DNA of 64,000 bases from Favolaschia claudopus. Its lineage: Eukaryota; Basidiomycota; Agaricomycetes; Agaricales; Mycenaceae. Under the pieces are notes generated by a model. It saw only the letters and a program-made list of their open reading frames with translations. It searched no databases and was not told the DNA's origin. The position numbers and the translations under genes were made by a program. The stretch is from assembly GCA_037176885.1 (NCBI GenBank), contig JAWWNJ010000017.1:124001-188000 (forward strand). The letters are read 5' to 3'. Shown here one piece after another: positions 31,930 through 42,449 of this stretch (position 1 is its first letter; the number at the start of each line of letters is the position of its first letter).

Positions 31930-34774
31930 ATGACCATCTACCAGGCTGTCGGCACTCTGGCTCCGCCTCCGGACTCCTTGACTGTACCAGAGTTCATTCT
32001 CGATGACCCCACAAGTCCTGAACGTGTTTGCTTCATCGAGGAGATAACCGGTCGGAAGGTGTACTTCAGCGAAGTGAGCGTCAAGAAATCATCGTTAGAT
32101 TTTCTTTGACACAGTGTTGTGCAGTTACGTTTTCGGACAGCATACTTGAGTGCAGCGCTCAATGAGCTGGGTCGAATCCGTGCGTTTGATGTTCCAGTTC
32201 AACGAGCGGAGTCCTGTGACCAACTCAAATTCTTTTCTAGATCCTGGAGACATTGGTGGGATTCATCCTAAGAGACCTAGGAGACTGCATCGCTCATAGT
32301 TCTGTCAGTGGCATTGATTAGCCCCAATGATATAGGTGGCTTCATTTTTTTCGTCGTTGATCTCAACGAGTGACAGACTAGATATTATTTTGCAGACTAT
32401 CCAATCTGCGTCTGGGCGCTTCATCGTCTTGGAGCGGTCGTTGCGTGCGGAATCCAAATACTTTTGCGCTTGCTCGAACGCTGATTATGGTACAATCAGC
32501 CTGATGAACCCTGGCATGACCGGGGACGAGATGGGTTGGTGTTTGATTTATTTAGAATGCTCCCTGACAATGCATTAAAAATGTTCTAAACCGTATCGCA
32601 CACAGGACATCTGTTGAAACTTGCACACCCCAACTTCTTGATCGCTCATCCAGATTCAGTCGGGCTTGTCAAAGAAGGCGCCAAGCACGCTGGTTTGAAC
32701 GGATATGATCTAGTCACTTTGAGTACTAACACGACGTCGAACCTGGGTTACACGACAACAGAAACCTTGATCGCTCGTGGAAAACGTCTCCCAAAGTTCA
32801 CTCAACGCAAGCTTTCACCGGGCGAGGGAAAGACAAGGGTTGCGTTTCTGTGCTTCTCGTCTGGCACAACAGGTCTACCAAAGGTAAGTCGACGCCATGA
32901 AGGTTTGGTTGTGGAGGCTTCATAAACACAGGCGGTCTCAATCTCCCACTATAATGTCATCAGCAACGTTTTGCAACTCACAGCAGCCCATGGTGTTTAC
33001 GACCCTCAAGTGGAATGGAATGCCAAAAGATATCGACCGGGGGATGTGTGTACTGGATGTTTGTCAACAAGTTCTGTCGTTCGTTCTCGAGCTGATTGTG
33101 TTTGCTAGTTCTACCGTTATTTCGTGAGTGATGAACCATCTATCCGCTCGCTTCATCCGTTGGTTCGCTGTTGAAATTTCTCTATTACAGATGCATATGG
33201 ACTCAATATTCAGGTTTGTTGACCTGGCACACAAATGATCAGGCTACTGAACTTTGTTCATGCGTAGCTCCACTTCATCCTACACGCCCAGGTACGATAT
33301 GGATTGTTTTTTTTCCCTTCGCAGTAATGAACCTGCTGCCGACTAGATGGCTATCGTCATCAGCCAGAAGTTCAACTTCGAAAAGATGCTAGATAGCATT
33401 TCTCGATACAAAATCACAAACCTTATGTGAGTCTTTTCGTGTTCGTAACATATACACGTATGTGTCGGAATCAATGTTCGAAATCAAAGGATTGTGCCTC
33501 CGCAGGCGGTTCTTCTTTGCAAGGTAATTTCAACTAGTTCTGCAACTGGAATTTAAGGAAAGCAATCGTTTATTCGGAATCGATAGCACCCTGCTGTACC
33601 GCAGTACGACCTTTCTAGTGTCCGTGCCTGCATGGTCGGTGCAGCACCAGTCAGCGCGGAGCTCACCGAGAGCCTTTTGCGTGTATTACCAGACATACAG
33701 CTTGGCCAGGGCTGGGGTGGGTGCTCTTTTTCTTCGGGAAAAACATTTCTGTCAGCTTACTTACTCATGAATGGAATTACAGGAATGACAGAATGCACCT
33801 CGTGCGGGACTGCGGTCTGTTTTATTCACCTCTGCATATTCTAAAGGGATCGCTGATGATTTGCAACTAATTTCAAGTTCCCTCTTACACAGAAAGTTGG
33901 CAAGTTGGGTAGTGCGGGGATGTTGATACCGGGCACGAGTGCCAAGGTGGTTAAGAGCGATGGCTCGTTAGCCAGGAATGGGGAACAGGGAGAGCTGTAC
34001 CTTCAAGGACCGCAGGTTGTGTTGGGGTATTATCATAATCCGACTGCGTGCGTTGCGGGAATTGATTCAATTTTCATGAAATTTGTAGCTGATGTTCGAA
34101 AGATAGGACGAAAGATACTTTTGTTGATGGGTGCGTTTACTTTTCTATCTCGTGTGTTGGCTTCTGAACCTTTTCTAGCTGGTTACGCACAGGCGATGAG
34201 GTGAATGATTTCATAGAGAACAAGGGTAGCGCGATGACTGACCGTTTTCAGGCATACTTCGATGCTGAAGGGAACATGTTCCTCGTTGATCGAGTCAAAG
34301 TTGAACATCTTTATCTGTTTTGCTCAACAGCTCATAATCAAATCATCCCAGGAACTGATCAAAGTCAAAGCTCATCAAGTCGCACCGGCGGAGCTGGAAG
34401 GACACCTTCTGGCACATTACACTGTTGCAGACACGGCTGTGATTGGAGTCCCGGACGATTTTGCCGGCGAGCTGCCGTTTGCGTTTATTGTTTTGAAGCC
34501 AGAGACAGCGGCGGAGGTTAACAAGAATAGAGAGAAACATGCAGAGCTCAAGAAGAGCATTTTTCAGGTCAGCGATTCATGATGTTGAACAGAACGGTGG
34601 CTGATTTGATGGGTTTGGTTGTAGCATGTGGCAAAAGCGAAGACGCCGTACAAGTGGCTTGAGGGTGGTATTGAATTTGTGGATGTTATTCCGAAGAGTG
34701 CGAGTGGGAAGATTTTGAGGCGGTTTTTGAGGGATCGGATTAGGGATGAGCGTGCTGCTCGGTCCAAACTTTGA
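31930..34774 (+). CDS. AMP-dependent acyl/aryl-CoA ligase (4-coumarate-CoA-ligase-like)
   Basis: ANL-superfamily adenylating enzyme: it activates a carboxylic acid with ATP to the acyl-AMP and transfers it to CoA. The gene is split into many short exons, at least ten. Recognisable pieces in order are MTIYQAVGTLAPPPD at the start (31930), the core around HLLKLAHPNFLIAHPDS, and the ATP-binding loop SSGTTGLPK (about 32855). VEWNAKRYRPGDV, LHFILHAQ, FNFEKMLDSISRYKITNL and VPPQAVLLCKHPAV follow, then YDLSSVRACMVGAAPVSAEL, GQGWG joined to MTEC, GELYLQGPQVVLGYY and TGDE. The C-terminal KVKAHQVAPAELEG and PKSASGKILRRFLRDRIR include the conserved catalytic Lys. The exon order is complete and no clear stop was found in the exons I could join, though the first 600 bases (about 32100-32560) are hard to splice. 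Substrate unknown. Confidence 0.8.
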
Positions 34775-36001
34775 ACCGACTGCTCCTGTTTTTGCGTATT
34801 TTTGAAGATGTAGAGCGAGAGTGTTGTTGTGCCGGAGAGAGATGGCGAAGAGCGAGGACGCGGAGGGTTGAGGAGAGATGTGGTTGGCGCTGAGTTGGTG
34901 GTAAGTTTACCAGATATTCCGCAGCCTCTGGTCAGGAACAATCGCGGGCATACGGGCAAATCCTCTGTGAATCTTCAGTGCTGGTCAATATTGAACAAGT
35001 TCAACGACAGTGCGGATCTTCTTGGCGATCAGGTGGGAGCTTTTAACTTCAGTTTAGCTCTTTTGAGACTTCGGGACATCAGTGAAAAGTCTACGCCGAT
35101 AGCAGGTCTCAGCCGGTTCGTTGGTGAATCAGAGATGTCGATCGCGGATAGAATTTAGAAATCAACGAGGCTTTCAGGTTTCCAGCGATGAAAGAAAGTA
35201 CTTCGGTGACCGTCATGGGCGATATCTCGAGCAGTGTCGAGCAGTCCTGGTCCAGACCAAGAGATGGGATGCATCGTCAATCCTGATACATATCAACGCC
35301 GACGAGTATTTTTATTCGAGGTGTTCCGATCGCTGGTCGTTATTTTCGTCTAGCAAAAAGGTATGCAGCAGGGATTGTGCTAGTGCCCAAATGTATAGTT
35401 GAATGCATATAGTACCAAGCCCAGCTTTACAGCCAGCCTTCTTCTTGGGATCCGGCGATTTTCCGAATAGTCATCCGTATAGCTCCAGGTGCGAGTTCGG
35501 CGGAGGCAGATCAAATTTTCGACAGAAGGTAGGTAATGTGGCCCCAATCTTGAGCCGCTGAGCGCTGTTCTGCCTGCACTCGGAGCGTCCCATGGGATAC
35601 TTTTCAGAGTTCGGTTGATATTCGCATGAAGTCAACATGAACTTTGAAGTACTTAGGTTGCCAGCGAGTCGAGTTGTAGTGCTTTTCTCGTACAGTTTCC
35701 TTCTTATTTGACCCGTATTTTGGAGGGAAGATCGACGGGAGATCGCCTTGAAACATAGAGGTAGTACTGCGGTAACCAGCCCAAATACAGCCCGAGACCG
35801 GCCAACCGGGCCAAGTTTGGCAGAATTACCAAAATAGGATAAGCTGCGCCGCTTAACCGAAACCTCTGACCTCAACTCTTCTCCCAACCTCCCTCCTCCT
35901 CTTTTCTACCGCCTTGGGTCGCTGTAACCGCGCCGAAACTACTTCTACTTGCGCGCCCGACAAATACCTCAAGGACTGCGAAAACACCGTCCAATTCCAA
36001 A
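34775..36001. other. ~1.2 kb intergenic, no gene supported
   Basis: It contains the 3' flank of the CoA ligase and the 5' region of the mannosyltransferase. Short frames on both strands (for example minus 35471-35887) carry no recognisable motif. Confidence 0.45.
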
Positions 36002-37906
36002 ATGTCGCGCTCGCGATATTTGCTTGTTATCTTTGCCGTCGTCCTCAGCGGGCACTATATTCTATCCTTCACGAGCGACGGCTATGGGCGCGCAACCTCC
36101 ATCTCACGCTTAACCTCGCCGTCGCAGAATCGAGTGCCGGAGGAGTACAATACAAGACCGAAGACAGAGCTTGACATGCTGCAACGGCGAGCAAACGCCA
36201 CGTTCGTTATGTTAGCCAGAAACTCCGACTTGGACATGGCTGTGCGCTCAATACGAAGGATGGAAGACCGTTTCAATACTAGACATCACTATCCGTACGT
36301 TCTGCTCAATGACGAGCCGTTTACGGACGAATTCAAGCGGTACGTGGCCTACGGATGTCAATATATGCAGATGCTCATACAGAGCATTTAGGCGTGTGAG
36401 CGCTGTTGTGTCGAGCGAGGTGCATTACGGGCAGGTACCAAGAGAGCATTGGTATGTGTATTCAAATCCCTTCTTCCGAAACTCAATTCGCTTCGCGGCC
36501 AGGGTACAGCCAGAATGGATAGACGAGGATAAGGCAACAAAAGGTCGGGACCAGCTCGTTGCAGAAAATGTCATCTACGGCGGGAGTGTGAGCTATCGGA
36601 ACATGTGCCGCTTCAACTCAGGGTACGTGTCCACCTCGCTGTTTCAATCGCAATTCAATTGATTTTCGTACGCGACAGATTCTTCTTCCGACACCCACTG
36701 ATGGAGAACTACCGCTGGTACTGGCGCATAGAGCCCGACGTGCACTTTCACTGCGACATCAACTTTGACCCGTTCTTGTTCATGCAGGATAGGGAAAAGG
36801 TGTATGGTGCGTCTTCCTTCGCCCCCTTATAACGCCCCTTCTTCGTCTTAATAATCTGATGCTGCTCGGTCTCGTAGGCTTCACGATCACAATGTATGAA
36901 TTCGACAAGACCATCCCGACGCTTTGGGGGCATGTCAAGGGTGGGTCTGTTTCTGCTTTGACTTTTTTCTGCCTGACGCTAATTGTCTTCGCCAGACTTC
37001 ATACGTCTTCACCCGGAATACGTCGCCAAGGACAATGCGATGAGTTTCATGAGCGACGACGGTGGCGAGAATTATAATCGGTGTCATTGTGAGTCTTTTG
37101 ATTTGGGTGGGCCGTCACACCAGAGGCGCTCGGTGCCGTATCCGCGATGATATTCGGCGGGAGGATGATATTCGTATCCTCGGTCTCAACGCGTCGCACC
37201 GGATCGTCATTCGCGTCCTTCTGAGATTCGAGGACGATATCACCTGAACCTGGATTTCATGAGGTGCCAGTACAAAGAAGATGGCGACCCCTCAATTTGA
37301 TCAATTCGACGTGCTTCTTTGTACCATGGACTAATCACCTCCCTCCGTAGTCTGGTCAAACTTTGAGATCGCCGACATGAACTTTTGGCGGGGCCCCGCC
37401 TACACCGACTTCTTCGAGTATCTCGACTCGAAAGGCGGGTTCTACTACGAACGTTGGGGAGATGGTATGCCGCTCCCTTTCTCATGCACTCCGAGCCTGC
37501 TTCTGACGTCCCCACTAGCCCCGGTCCATTCGTCTGTCGGTTCCACTGTCGCTCGGAAGCTGCTGTTGACTTGATTTTCTAGCATCGCGGCGGGCATTTT
37601 CGCAAGGAAGGATCAGATACAGGTACGTCTTGGTTGTTTTTACTGCTGGCAGGGATCCGCGAGAGGCCGACCACATCGACAGTTCTTCGAAGAGATTGGA
37701 TATGAGCATAACCCGTACACGCATTGTCCCAAGGACCCGGTGATGTGGGAGCGAGGCAGGTGTGGGTGCAACCCTGAAGGCAGTTTCGGTTAGTATTCCT
37801 CTTCTTGTACTTTTCATTGCCTAGGCAAGGGCGCTGACGGGACGCATGTACAGACTATGACGGCTACTCGTGTATGCGGCAATGGGATCGGTTAATGGGC
37901 AACTGA
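36002..37906 (+). CDS. GT15 alpha-1,2-mannosyltransferase (KRE2/MNT1-like)
   Basis: A Golgi type II membrane enzyme that transfers mannose from GDP-mannose to O- and N-linked glycans. The start MSRSRYLLVIFAVVLSGHY (36002) is a short cytosolic tail plus signal-anchor. Exons then give NATFVMLARNSDLDMAVRSI, YPYVLLNDEPFTDEFK, REHWYVYSNPFF, WYWRIEPDVHFHCDI (the family signature carrying the catalytic acidic residues) and TITMYEFDKTIPTLW. NAMSFMSDDGG, NFEIADMNFWRG, GGFYYERWGD and IAAGIFARKDQI follow. The end is GSFDYDGYSCMRQW, with the stop at 37906. All introns are short and at least six are needed. No inactivating change was found. Length is about 400 residues, typical for GT15. Confidence 0.88.
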
Positions 37907-38365
37907 GGCTCTGTCGACCTCCGACTCCGACTGCCAGCTGTGTACGATACGAATACCTTTTCAAAATACAAATACGCTCCGACTCGACGACTTCTTTCTA
38001 CCTACCCAACCCCCAGATCCACTCAATCCATACGTACATCTGTGTGGAAGATAGTTAGTTAGTCAGTCACAGTCGGAGTAGATAGACAGAAGCACGATGC
38101 ACGAGCATGTTGCTATACTCTACATACATTATGTACGCACGGACGATTGTAAAACGATAATTCAGCGTATTGGTAGACGCGGTGACGCCATGTTCCCGGA
38201 TGATGTCTCGAGCGATGTAGATCCATAAGATCAGAGCAAGCGCATGTAGGTACAAGTTCTACTACAAGCCCATATTGTGCGGAAAGGTGAAATTCGTCGT
38301 GGGTCGTTAGAGGTCGTGAATGGAAGAAAAAACTAAAGATGTCCATGAACGGATGGCTCGTTCCT
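37907..38365. other. Intergenic between convergent genes
   Basis: The 3' flanks of the mannosyltransferase and the HNH-domain gene meet here. Nothing else is recognised. Confidence 0.5.
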
Positions 38366-40103
38366 TCAAGTAGTGCTTGCCGCCTTTGTGGCCTTCGTCT
38401 TTTTCACCTTCGCCGTCTTCTTCTCGTCTGTCTGCACTGCTTCAGCCGCTGCTCCGGCTTGAAGGTCCGCTTGCGCCTTAGCAGCCTTCTTCGCCTTCGC
38501 CTCCTCCGCCTTCCTCGCTCTTTCCGCCGCCTCCGCCTCCGCCGCTTTTTTGGCAGGACTGTCGTACCATGCGTGACCTGGTGGGGGGACTTTTGCTGAG
38601 TTCCAGGACCGGTACAAGTCGAGCAGTAGTTCGATGGAGGCAAGGTTCTTCCTGGCCAACTCTTTATCGTCCTGAGCCGTGTGTCCGAAAGAGGCGATGG
38701 TCGCGAGATTCCTCAGAACCGTCGCGATTTGAAGCCGGTTCATTCCTTTTGTAAGCTTGGCCAGTTTCTCCCCAGTCGAAAAGATGACAAAATGTGGTTG
38801 CACATGGGATGCAAGAGGGCCAACCGTGTTGAAAGGATGAAGATGAGTGGTAATGTTGGCGGGGGCGGAGTCGGCGGCATAACGATGAAGGGCGATGTGC
38901 TTCGCCTCCTCAGATATGGGGAGGAAGTAGTACTCGAACTCCGAAACCTTCTTGTCGAGGTAGCGCTGTAACCAGAGGAATAGAGAATCAATGTGCGAGA
39001 CTCCGGGATTAAAATATCGAAATATACCTTTGAATACGAGTGGCGCTTGATTATACCATACTGCTCGATGTGATCAGCCGCATTGGTAGCTTCATCCCAC
39101 TCGTACACTTGAGTAATGTGATCATGCCTCGGAACCAATGTCCAGTCTTTAGCGTCGATGGTGGTGGGGTTTTTGCCGTCTATGGCATGATGCCAGTCGG
39201 ACATGACTGGAGGAAGCATTCAGCAAAATGAAGTGATAGGACTCAGAGACGAAACAACTAACGAGCTGTCAGATTGTAACGCGTGTCGATGTACAGTGAC
39301 CAGCTATCCATCTCCCACGACCACTCCATTTTGTTGAGCTGTGAAGGTTGTTATCGTCCATATAGTTTGTATGCCGAGGCGAGGCTTACATCTTCGTCAG
39401 AGACGCTTCTTGCGATAATATGGCAGATTTGGAGAGCCGAATACGGGCGGCTTGTGTTGGTGAGCAAGCATATTGCTTTCTTCGGATCGTTGGCTTTATT
39501 GGGGTCGGATTCTATGACGCGAGTCCTGACAACTGTTGCGACAGAGCTCGCCGTGTTGGCCCTGTTGGCTGGGGATGATTGTGGCCTTCGTCGTTGAGGT
39601 TCATTTTGAACCTCAACACCATCGACCGAAGGATCAGGTGCCTCTTCGACGGGAGCGTCGGCGTCTTCGTTGTCGGGTAGCACAAGGCGTTGGGCGAGAT
39701 CGAGGTCTTGCGGGTAGTAAAGCACGAGTGCACTGTCGGATTTCGCTGTGCCAAGCCTGACACGCTTTGCCCGCGAGTTAGCTGACGGGATCCGGAATGG
39801 GATACTCCCATCACTGGGGGTGAGCTGGGAGGTGCCCGTGGATGGTGACGGTGAAGGAGGCGGGCCGAACCTCCTAAAACGAGAGGGCAGTGACGAGTCG
39901 GTATCGGAAAGAGTCTCTCCCCGAGGCTCAGGCGTTTGGAAGGCAGTGGCAAGAGGAGCAGAGGATTGATTAGCTATGTTCATTCCAAAGGTGCTCCAGG
40001 AGCCGGTGGCAAGGGGCGCCAATGATGACCCAGCATCGGGGGAACCTTCGGCCCGACGTTTAGCGTTGGGGGCAATGGGATGAGCGGATGGGAGGTTGTC
40101 CAT
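38366..40103 (-). CDS. HNH-endonuclease-domain protein
   Basis: The start MDNLPSAHPIAPNAKRRAEG (40103) opens a roughly 150-residue disordered Ser/Pro-rich region with a basic RAKRVRLG cluster. The folded part has CLLTNTSRPYSALQICHIIA, then across introns LNKMEWSWEMDSWSLYIDTR, SDWHHAIDGKN and WTLVPRHDHI. This spacing (Cys-His followed by a second His and an FD/ID-G-x-W-x-LVP segment) is that of the fungal HNH-nuclease domain found in many basidiomycete proteins of unknown role. The third part (RYLDKKVSEFEYY, HVQPHFVIFSTG) is followed by an Ala/Lys/Glu-rich predicted coiled coil ending in KVKKTKATKAASTT (stop 38366), probably nucleic-acid binding or a nuclear signal. Nuclease activity is inferred from the domain only. 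Confidence 0.7.
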
Positions 40104-40696
40104 GGAGAGGCGTAGGCCGTGTCTAGTGATTATAGGGCGATGGAAGAAAAAGAGACGAGGGATAGCCAGATACCAGGAAAGTTTTTATAGCGCTCGGAGG
40201 TTGATTACCATTTTCGGTGGACAATGGAAACGCTTTGTACTTTGACATACGCTTGGAATTCGAAGATTTGACATGTGCTGCATACAGCGCTTTGTTTTGT
40301 TGAATTGTATTTCGCGAGTAGAGGAATTCCAGGAAGTTTCGATTTGAATAATCGGTTAGCAGGTACGCAGATAGTAGTATCCAAGGAATTCCAGACAAGT
40401 GAGCACTGAGTCTTGAGAGTCACTAGCAAAACTTGAGAAGTCATGAGCAGAGAAATTGACATCTCCCAATTGAGGAGACCGACAAATCGTTGTTCGTATG
40501 GAGTAGCCAGAGCACCAGAGATCTCTTTGAATCTAGTCTTCGTCTGGTTTTCGCAGTCTTTGAGGTTGCGAATGATTGGGAGCGCCAAAGTCGGGTGCTG
40601 TCGGGTGACTCATTGTGATGTCACATATCAGAAAGTGTGACACCAGGGTGCCACTGTCACGCTCAAACATTGTCTCCATACACCCACAACGCGCCG
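40104..40696. promoter_or_regulatory. Divergent intergenic region, HNH gene / orphan copy C
   Basis: About 590 bp between divergent genes. No coding sequence is supported; overlapping short frames exist on both strands. Confidence 0.45.
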
Positions 40697-41884
40697 ATGA
40701 CCATTTCTTCCTCTCGCATCATCGAGCTCGCAATCCCCCTGATTCTTCGTGACGAACCTGATATTCAAAAAGAAGTGGTATGCTGGCTCCTGAATCAGCG
40801 TAACGCGAAACTAACTCGTTATAAGCGCGATCGGTTGGAATGGACATGGGGGTTAGGACACGACCATTTAGACGACCATTTACAGCAATTTTGTGAGTGG
40901 TGAAGACCTTCTCCTACCCCTGTGGTCCTCAGGTGTATCATACAGTGGATCCACAAGGTCTCTTAACGAACGAAAACGTTCTTATGTTCCCCCACAATCG
41001 CGTCCTCACAGACCTTTCCGGTCGGGACACATGGACGTTGGGCATTCGCCGACCATACATACAAAAGGTAATTTTCTTACCTCTTCATAACTCCCGTCAT
41101 ATAACTCATGGCTTCCGTCAAGCTTTACAACGGCTGCACGTCGTTTGACTATCTTGTGCTCTCCCTTGATCCTTCGCCGACATCCCCCCCTAAACTCTTG
41201 ACTTCCGCGCTTCCACCACATCTCGCGTTATGCACCACCTATGGCAAAATTCTCAAAGCCTGGGGCCTCCTCCCTGGTGACGACTGGAACACTCGGTGTG
41301 CTTGCCTCGTTGAACGCGTGGACAGCGCAATCCCCGATGACTGGCCACAGTTCACACTGCGGCAAATCACCAAAATGCAGCATGTATATGATGTTTGGTC
41401 GTGGACGGATTGGGTACCTCCCGCGTTTCTATCCGCAGATTCTGACCAAACCATGGTGGAGCCAGAGGAGGAGGAACGGAGTCCCAAGCGCAAGTCTACA
41501 AACATAGACTGGGATGCGTTGAGCTCGGTCTCCCATCGCGAACCAAAGCGACGGCTTCTTCGCCATGAGCTCGAGTCAGGCGCTGCATCTGCCAATGCTT
41601 TGGAAAGGGACGAAAGCATGAGCGAGGATAGCCACTTCACGGGCATTGAAGGCGACACCGAGGCGTTTGTAAAGGCAAGCGCAGAGCGTGGCGACTACGA
41701 GGTAGATCATGAAGAACTGAAGACGATACAAGACTGGGCCGCGGGGGCGTCAGAAGCTGACATAGGGGACGCGTCGCCCATCGATGAGGAGATAGACGAT
41801 GGTTGGCAAGAGCAGCCTCGGTTTATTGCTAGTCTCGACCTGGACACACCTGACTACCTTTTACGGAGTCGGGCACTTTCATGA
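40697..41884 (+). CDS. Orphan family member C (unknown function), intact
   Basis: Best-preserved member of the three-copy family. Exons 40697-40892, 40946-41067 and 41123-41884 join in frame to 359 codons plus stop. It reads MTISSSRIIELAIPLIL, LEWTWGLGHDHLDDHLQQF, LTNENVLMFPHNRVL, then RRPYIQK | LYNGCTSFDYLVLSLD, LLTSALPPHLALCTTYGKIL and WGLLPGDDWNTRCACLVERV. The C-terminal third is charged: SDQTMVEPEEEERSPKRKST, DWDALSSVSHREPKRRLL, GIEGDTEAFVKASAERGDYE and a terminal SLDLDTPDYLL. No signal peptide or membrane segment. The basic PKRKS and PKRRLL clusters suggest a nuclear protein. No known domain is recognised. Both intron positions match copy B and the second matches copy A. Confidence 0.75.
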
Positions 41885-42449
41885 TTTCACGATAAATTTC
41901 CCACAAAGTTCACTCAGCACTGGTTTTCTATCTACTCTTCCTATCACTCATGTATCTACCTAAATCGCTTTCGCAGTGCTCTCGAATTCCGAATGTATCG
42001 TTTTGTGTCTGTGACCGTACGCGGTCTGATGTGACGCTACGCGTCTGAATCACAGGTCGGACTGACAGTCACTGTCTGAACCTGAGCTGCGGGTATGACG
42101 CCCCAGAAGCCGACGTGAACGAGATGCTTTTCAGCGGTAGCCTGATAGAAGACGATTCACGAGAGCCTGAGCCCCGGCTCCTTATTAGTCTCGGCTTGAA
42201 CACACCCGAACACCTCGCACGGAATCGGACATGTGTTGAAATTGCTTTCTCTCAGTTTTCTTCAACGCCACTCGCATTAGTATTCACATTGCTCTCAAAT
42301 TTGATTAAACATAGATTTATTCTATAAATGATAAGCTGCGATCCATAATCCAGGTCAACAGCTGGAACGACAATTCATTCGGGGGACCCGGAACGGCATA
42401 ACACGACGCGTTCACGGACAAGAAATCCTGGACACCAGCGAAAGCTTTA
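41885..42449. other. 3' region of copy C with a family fragment
   Basis: Apart from the fragment at 42115-42240, nothing coding is seen. Confidence 0.45.
42115..42240 (+). pseudogene. Fragment of the orphan family (C-terminus only)
   Basis: The frame encodes EPRLLISLGLNTPEHLARNR, which matches the C-terminal QPRFIASLDLDTPDYLLRSR of copy C about 300 bp upstream. No upstream part of the gene is present. It looks like the remnant of a partial tandem duplication of the copy C 3' end. Confidence 0.55.
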
